Source: Parapedobacter deserti
GTDB taxonomy: Bacteria; Bacteroidota; Bacteroidia; Sphingobacteriales; Sphingobacteriaceae
Length of the DNA: 64,000 nucleotides
NCBI RefSeq assembly: GCF_042646065.1
Contig: NZ_JBHRTA010000038.1
Location: forward strand, 62,001 to 126,000
Reading direction: 5' to 3'
A program made the position numbers and the translations under genes. The notes beneath the pieces are model-generated. The model ran no database searches and was not told where the DNA came from. It saw only the letters and a program-made list of their open reading frames with translations. Each line of letters begins with the position of its first letter. Position 1 is the first letter of the stretch. This document shows, in pieces, positions 60,095 through 64,000 of the stretch.

Positions 60095-61519
60095 ATGAGC
60101 ACAGCGGCAAATAACGGGTTCAAATCGTCGTTGAGCCTGATGGATGCCACCATGTTGGTGGCCGGAAGCATGATCGGTTCGGGTATCTTTATTGTCAGCG
60201 CGGATATTGCGAGGAATACCGGCGGTGCGGGGTGGCTCATGGCGGTATGGCTGATTACCGGCTTTATGACGCTTACCGCTGCGCTGAGCTATGGCGAGCT
60301 AAGCGCAATGTTCCCCAAGGCAGGGGGGCAGTACATTTATCTAAGGGAGGCGTACAATCCGCTGGTCAGTTTTGTATTCGGGTGGACTTTTTTTACCGTT
60401 ATCCAAACGGCCACAATTGCTGCGGTCGGCGTAGCCTTTGCCAAGTTCACCGCCTATTTGCTTCCGGCACTGGATGAGGACGTGATCGTAATGGATTTGA
60501 GTTTCTTACAAATATCATCGGCGCAGCTGGTTTCAATAGTTGTCATCTTGTTGCTTACCGTGGTAAACACCTGGGGCGTCAACAGCGGAAAAGCTGTGCA
60601 GACCAGCATCACAGTGGTTAAGATTGTGAGCCTGCTGGGACTGGTGCTTTTTGGTTTTTTTGCGTTCAACAGCGATGTGTGGCGAGCCAATTGGCTCACC
60701 GCTGATGCCTGGAACCTACGACGACTGAATTCGGATGGCTCGCTTGCAAATTATACCATGTTCGCTGCGTTGGGTGCCATCGCTGCCGGGATGGTTGGTG
60801 CCATATTCAGCAGCGATTCGTGGCACGCATCCTCCTCGGTAGCCGGTGAAATCAAAAATCCGGGCCGCAATGTGGGGCTGAGCCTCGCGTTGGGTACGAT
60901 CATCGTGACCATCGTGTACCTGCTGACCAACCTCATGTATACGGGAGTACTTACCATGGAACAGATGGCTGCTTCCGATAAAGATCGGGTAGCCATGACC
61001 GCTGCTCAGGAGATCTTTGGTCCTATTGGCATCACGATCATTGCCATTATGATCATGGTATCCACGTTTGGCTGCAACAACGGGCTGATTTTGGCTGGGG
61101 CAAGGGTTTATTACTCGATGGCGCAGGACGGGCTTTTCTTCCGGAAGGTGGGACAGCTCAACAGGTCTTCGGTTCCTGCCGTAGCGCTATGGCTGCAATG
61201 CATTATCGCTTCGCTATGGTGCCTGAGCGGCAAATACGGCGACTTATTAGATATGATTTCCAGCGTGGTTGTCATATTCTATGTGCTCTGTATTATTGGC
61301 ATATTCAGGTTGCGGAAATCCCGTCCCGAGGCTCCAAGGCCATATAAGGCGTTTGGTTATCCCATATTGCCGCTGGTTTACATCTGCATGGGCTCTGCTT
61401 TTATCATATTGATGGTCGTCTACAAGCCGAACTATACCTGGCCAGGAATTATCATCGCTTTGCTGGGTATACCGGTATATTACCTGATACGAAAAAAAGC
61501 AATGCCAGTAAATAGTTGA
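60095..61519 (+). CDS. APC-family amino acid permease
   Basis: The 474-residue membrane protein has about twelve helices, with the APC unwound helix 1 motif MLVAGSMIGSGIFIVSADIA near residue 17, AGGQYIYLREAYNP near residue 78 and TFGCNNGLILAGARVYYSMAQDG near residue 325. It resembles L-type (LAT/YhdG-like) exchangers for neutral or cationic amino acids. It is 62 bases after the DUF885 gene and before an S9 peptidase, so uptake of peptide breakdown products is likely. Confidence 0.92.
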   Translation: MSTAANNGFKSSLSLMDATMLVAGSMIGSGIFIVSADIARNTGGAGWLMAVWLITGFMTLTAALSYGELSAMFPKAGGQYIYLREAYNPLVSFVFGWTFFTVIQTATIAAVGVAFAKFTAYLLPALDEDVIVMDLSFLQISSAQLVSIVVILLLTVVNTWGVNSGKAVQTSITVVKIVSLLGLVLFGFFAFNSDVWRANWLTADAWNLRRLNSDGSLANYTMFAALGAIAAGMVGAIFSSDSWHASSSVAGEIKNPGRNVGLSLALGTIIVTIVYLLTNLMYTGVLTMEQMAASDKDRVAMTAAQEIFGPIGITIIAIMIMVSTFGCNNGLILAGARVYYSMAQDGLFFRKVGQLNRSSVPAVALWLQCIIASLWCLSGKYGDLLDMISSVVVIFYVLCIIGIFRLRKSRPEAPRPYKAFGYPILPLVYICMGSAFIILMVVYKPNYTWPGIIIALLGIPVYYLIRKKAMPVNS

Positions 61520-61611
61520 TGTATGCAACAGCTGATCCCGGTGAATATGGCGCATAATAAGTGCCGGGGGGAGCTGGAATATGGATTTCGACATAAATTA
61601 TACAATAAGCA

Positions 61612-63891
61612 ATGAAGTATACGCAAATCAGGTACCGGTGCTTGGTTCATCTGCTCATCTATGGGCTGATGATCATTGGTAAAGCGCATGCCCAAGGGAC
61701 TGCTGAAGATTATATACGTGCGGCCTCGTTTAGCGAAACAACGCGTAACAAAGTGCATTATACACCTACCAACTTTACCTGGCTGGAAAATGAGGCGAAA
61801 TTCTGGTATGTAAATAATACACCGGAAGGTAAGCGCTTTATGCTGGTAGATGCAGCCGAGCGCAGAAAAGCGCTGGCCTTCGATCATCACCGGATCGCAG
61901 CTACCTTGGCTTCGGCAAGCGGGGAAAAGGTAGACGCTGACAGCCTTCCGTTTAATGTGATCACGTATAGGTCGGCAAATCAGATCGACTTCAATGCTTT
62001 TGACAAGGTGTGGAGCGTTAGCTTGACGGATTACCGGGTTACGGATACCGGCAAGAAGCCTGAGCCACCGCGGTGGGGCCGTGGGGGTGGCCGTTACTGG
62101 GGAGATCCAGACAGTGATGGGGTACGGGAAACCACCTCTCCAGACAGCAATTGGGTGGCCTATATCAAGAACTACAATGTATACGTACGCCCCCGCGACA
62201 AACGCGGTGGTGAAATCCAGCTGAGTTATGATGGGGCGTTGGGGCACGCTTACTCACCGAATATTGCCTGGTCGCCGGATTCCAGGAAGCTTGCCGTGAA
62301 TAAGGTAAGGCCAAATACCCAGCGGAAGATCTATTTCGTAGAGTCCTCGCCAAGCACCCAACTGCAGCCCATTCTCCAGGAGCGGAATTACCTAAAGCCA
62401 GGGGATGCGCTTCCGCAAAATCAACCGGTATTGTTTTTGCTGGATAGCAAGCTGTCTTTTGCGGTCGACCCAGAGCTGATTCCCAACCAATACAGCATAT
62501 CGCGCCTCGAATGGCGGAAAGACAGCCGTGGCTTTACCTTCGAATACAATCAACGCGGGCATCAGCGATATGAGGTGTTTTCGGTGAATGCCGCCACGGG
62601 GGAGGTCTCCTCGTTGATTACCGAAACCAGCAAGACGTTCGTAGATTATAGTGGCAAGAAGTACCGGAAGGATATCAATGACGGCCAGGAAGTCATTTGG
62701 GCTTCGGAGCGCGATGGCTGGAACCACCTATACCTTTACGATGGCAAAACCGGGCGCGTTAAGAATCAGATCACCAAAGGTGAATGGGTGGTGCGGGAGG
62801 TAGTGCATGTAGATGAAGATAAGCGGTACCTCATTTTCGCGGGAAGCGGTAAGGAGGCCGGTCAAGATCCCTACTTTATCCAATACTACCGCGTCAGCTT
62901 CGATGGTTCAGGCTTGGTTCCGCTGACCTTTGAAAACGGAAACCACCGAGCAGTGTTTTCTCCAGACAATTCTATGTTTATCGATACATACTCCCGAGTC
63001 GATGCGCCACCGGTATCGGTATTGCGCAGCGCAGCGGACGGCACGGTGTTGCTGGAGTTGGAAAAGGCGGATGACAGCGCCTTACTCGCAACCGGATGGA
63101 AATATCCCGAAGTATTCCATGCAAAGGGGCGTGACGGTGTAACGGATATCTGGGGCGTTATCATCCGGCCTTCCAATTTTGATCCCAGCAGGTCGTATCC
63201 TGTTATTGAGAACATCTATGCCGGTCCGCAGGGGTCGTTTGTGCCTAAGACTTTCAGTACACAGCAGGGGATGGCTGCATTGGCAGAGCTGGGCTTTATT
63301 GTTGTGCAGATCGATGGCATGGGCACGTCCAACCGCTCTAAGGCCTTTCATGATGTTTGCTGGAAAAACCTGAAGGACGCCGGCTTCCCCGATCGCATGC
63401 TGTGGATAAAAGCCGCTGCAGCAAAGTACCCGTATATGGATCTGAACCGTGTTGGCATATATGGAACTTCCGCTGGAGGGCAAAACGCAGCCGGCGCTGT
63501 GCTGTTTCACCCGGAGTTTTATAAGGTTGCCGTATCATCGTGCGGCTGCCACGACAACCGGATGGACAAGATGTGGTGGAACGAACAGTGGATGGGCTAT
63601 CCTATCGGCCCGCAATATGCGGAGTGTTCGAATGTGGTCAACGCCCATAAATTGGAAGGCAAGCTGATGCTTATCGTTGGTGAAGTTGACGACAATGTAG
63701 ATCCCGCGTCGACCATGCAGGTGGTAGATGCGCTCATCAAAGCTAATAAAGACCACGAGCTGGTGGTGTTGCCCGGCGCTGGTCATACTTCAGGGGGCGA
63801 ATATGGTGAAAAGAAAAGGCGTGACTTTTTTGTAAAGCACCTGCTGGGAGTAGAGCCCCCGGTATGGGAAGGGCAGAAGGCGGTATTCTAG
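61612..63891 (+). CDS. S9 family serine peptidase (DPP-IV type), exported
   Basis: The 759-residue product has a signal peptide (MKYTQIRYRCLVHLLIYGLM, cleavage near AHAQ), an N-terminal beta-propeller (about 60-480) and an alpha/beta-hydrolase domain with Ser621 in YGTSAGGQNA, Asp near 692 in EVDDNVDPAS and His near 724 in GAGHTSGG. Dipeptidyl peptidases of this type normally have GxSYGG around the serine; here it is GTSAGG, a departure also found in some Bacteroidota members. It would release dipeptides in the periplasm. Confidence 0.9.
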   Translation: MKYTQIRYRCLVHLLIYGLMIIGKAHAQGTAEDYIRAASFSETTRNKVHYTPTNFTWLENEAKFWYVNNTPEGKRFMLVDAAERRKALAFDHHRIAATLASASGEKVDADSLPFNVITYRSANQIDFNAFDKVWSVSLTDYRVTDTGKKPEPPRWGRGGGRYWGDPDSDGVRETTSPDSNWVAYIKNYNVYVRPRDKRGGEIQLSYDGALGHAYSPNIAWSPDSRKLAVNKVRPNTQRKIYFVESSPSTQLQPILQERNYLKPGDALPQNQPVLFLLDSKLSFAVDPELIPNQYSISRLEWRKDSRGFTFEYNQRGHQRYEVFSVNAATGEVSSLITETSKTFVDYSGKKYRKDINDGQEVIWASERDGWNHLYLYDGKTGRVKNQITKGEWVVREVVHVDEDKRYLIFAGSGKEAGQDPYFIQYYRVSFDGSGLVPLTFENGNHRAVFSPDNSMFIDTYSRVDAPPVSVLRSAADGTVLLELEKADDSALLATGWKYPEVFHAKGRDGVTDIWGVIIRPSNFDPSRSYPVIENIYAGPQGSFVPKTFSTQQGMAALAELGFIVVQIDGMGTSNRSKAFHDVCWKNLKDAGFPDRMLWIKAAAAKYPYMDLNRVGIYGTSAGGQNAAGAVLFHPEFYKVAVSSCGCHDNRMDKMWWNEQWMGYPIGPQYAECSNVVNAHKLEGKLMLIVGEVDDNVDPASTMQVVDALIKANKDHELVVLPGAGHTSGGEYGEKKRRDFFVKHLLGVEPPVWEGQKAVF

Positions 63892-63918
63892 GCGTAAACG
63901 TCAACTAACTAACGCCTA
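63889..63918. terminator. Weak hairpin between convergent genes
   Basis: TAGGCGT (63889-63895) and ACGCCTA (63912-63918) form a 7-bp stem that begins on the S9 stop codon. No T-run follows, so it may not terminate transcription. Confidence 0.35.
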
Positions 63919-63919
63919 A

Positions 63920-64000
63920 TCACTTCGGGGTAGCCAGGAATTTATACACCAACCCCAATAGAAAGTATTGTCGTAGGGTCAATTGTTCCTGATAGTAGTT
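63920..64000 (-). CDS. C-terminal end of a gene running off the right edge, possibly outer-membrane protein
   Basis: The minus-strand frame is open from the right edge to TGA at 63922-63920, giving 26 residues that read NYYQEQLTLRQYFLLGLVYK and end FLATPK. The amphipathic LRQYFLLGLVYKF resembles the last beta-strand of an outer-membrane barrel protein. The fragment is too short to name, and chance openness cannot be excluded. Confidence 0.45.
   Translation of the reverse strand, partial: NYYQEQLTLRQYFLLGLVYKFLATPK

Overview
The window looks like chromosomal DNA from a member of the Bacteroidota, most likely family Sphingobacteriaceae (Pedobacter / Parapedobacter / Sphingobacterium relatives). 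This is inferred from gene content and start-site style. At least twelve genes are preceded by the Bacteroidota -7 promoter element TAnnTTTG, nearly all lack a purine-rich ribosome-binding site, and several products (DUF4254 protein, CcsA-type CcmF, LpxR-like deacylase, DUF2520 protein, several Sphingobacteriaceae-type hypotheticals) are typical of that phylum. No rRNA, tRNA, CRISPR array, prophage or intact insertion sequence was seen.

Layout. 1-6.8 kb: 5' part of typA/bipA, kbl, a highly conserved unknown protein, idi, a short hypothetical and an S41 protease. 6.8-9.1 kb: an orphan LolD/MacB-type ABC ATPase whose upstream region resembles a sigma-54 promoter with two upstream activator boxes, then an MFS efflux pump with a palindrome over its promoter. 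9.1-15 kb: NUDIX hydrolase and phosphoglucomutase pair, YkuK-family protein, upp, uvrB. 15-20.8 kb: a four-gene operon that reads as a trans-4-hydroxy-L-proline degradation pathway (epimerase, FAD dehydrogenase, DapA-type deaminase, semialdehyde dehydrogenase), preceded by its own AraC-type regulator gene.

21-33.8 kb is a surface-glycan region: a DUF4254 protein followed by thirteen known or probable glycosyltransferases (GT9, GT4, many GT2, a DUF616 protein, a GT11 fucosyltransferase). Many are coupled by ATGA overlaps, and no flippase, polymerase or ABC exporter is present, which fits lipopolysaccharide core assembly. 33.8-44.1 kb is housekeeping: SixA-like phosphatase, thioredoxin-domain protein, SlyD, MnmD-type methyltransferase, dicarboxylate symporter, ArfB-type hydrolase, LpxR-like protein, then the cytochrome c maturation pair CcmE (CxxxY type) and CcmF/CcsA plus a DUF2520 protein.

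44.1-47.1 kb is the accessory, decaying part: a two-gene lipoprotein operon whose second member has lost its frame at a CCCC run, a minus-strand pseudogene with several frameshifts, and between them a short transcription unit (promoter, hairpin, strong intrinsic terminator) that looks like a small RNA. 47.1-52.7 kb has two ECF sigma factor loci. The second is followed by one protein that joins an anti-sigma-like cytoplasmic segment, one membrane helix and an HtrA-like protease domain. 52.7-64 kb: 1-Cys peroxiredoxin, EcsC protein, AraC regulator with a VOC protein, acyl-CoA dehydrogenase, ornithine cyclodeaminase-like reductase, DUF885 peptidase, APC permease, S9 peptidase, and the last codons of a probable outer-membrane protein running off the right edge.

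Starts were moved from the longest open frame where a promoter, an ATGA overlap, a signal peptide or family length argued for it. All functions are read from motifs by eye; no database was searched.
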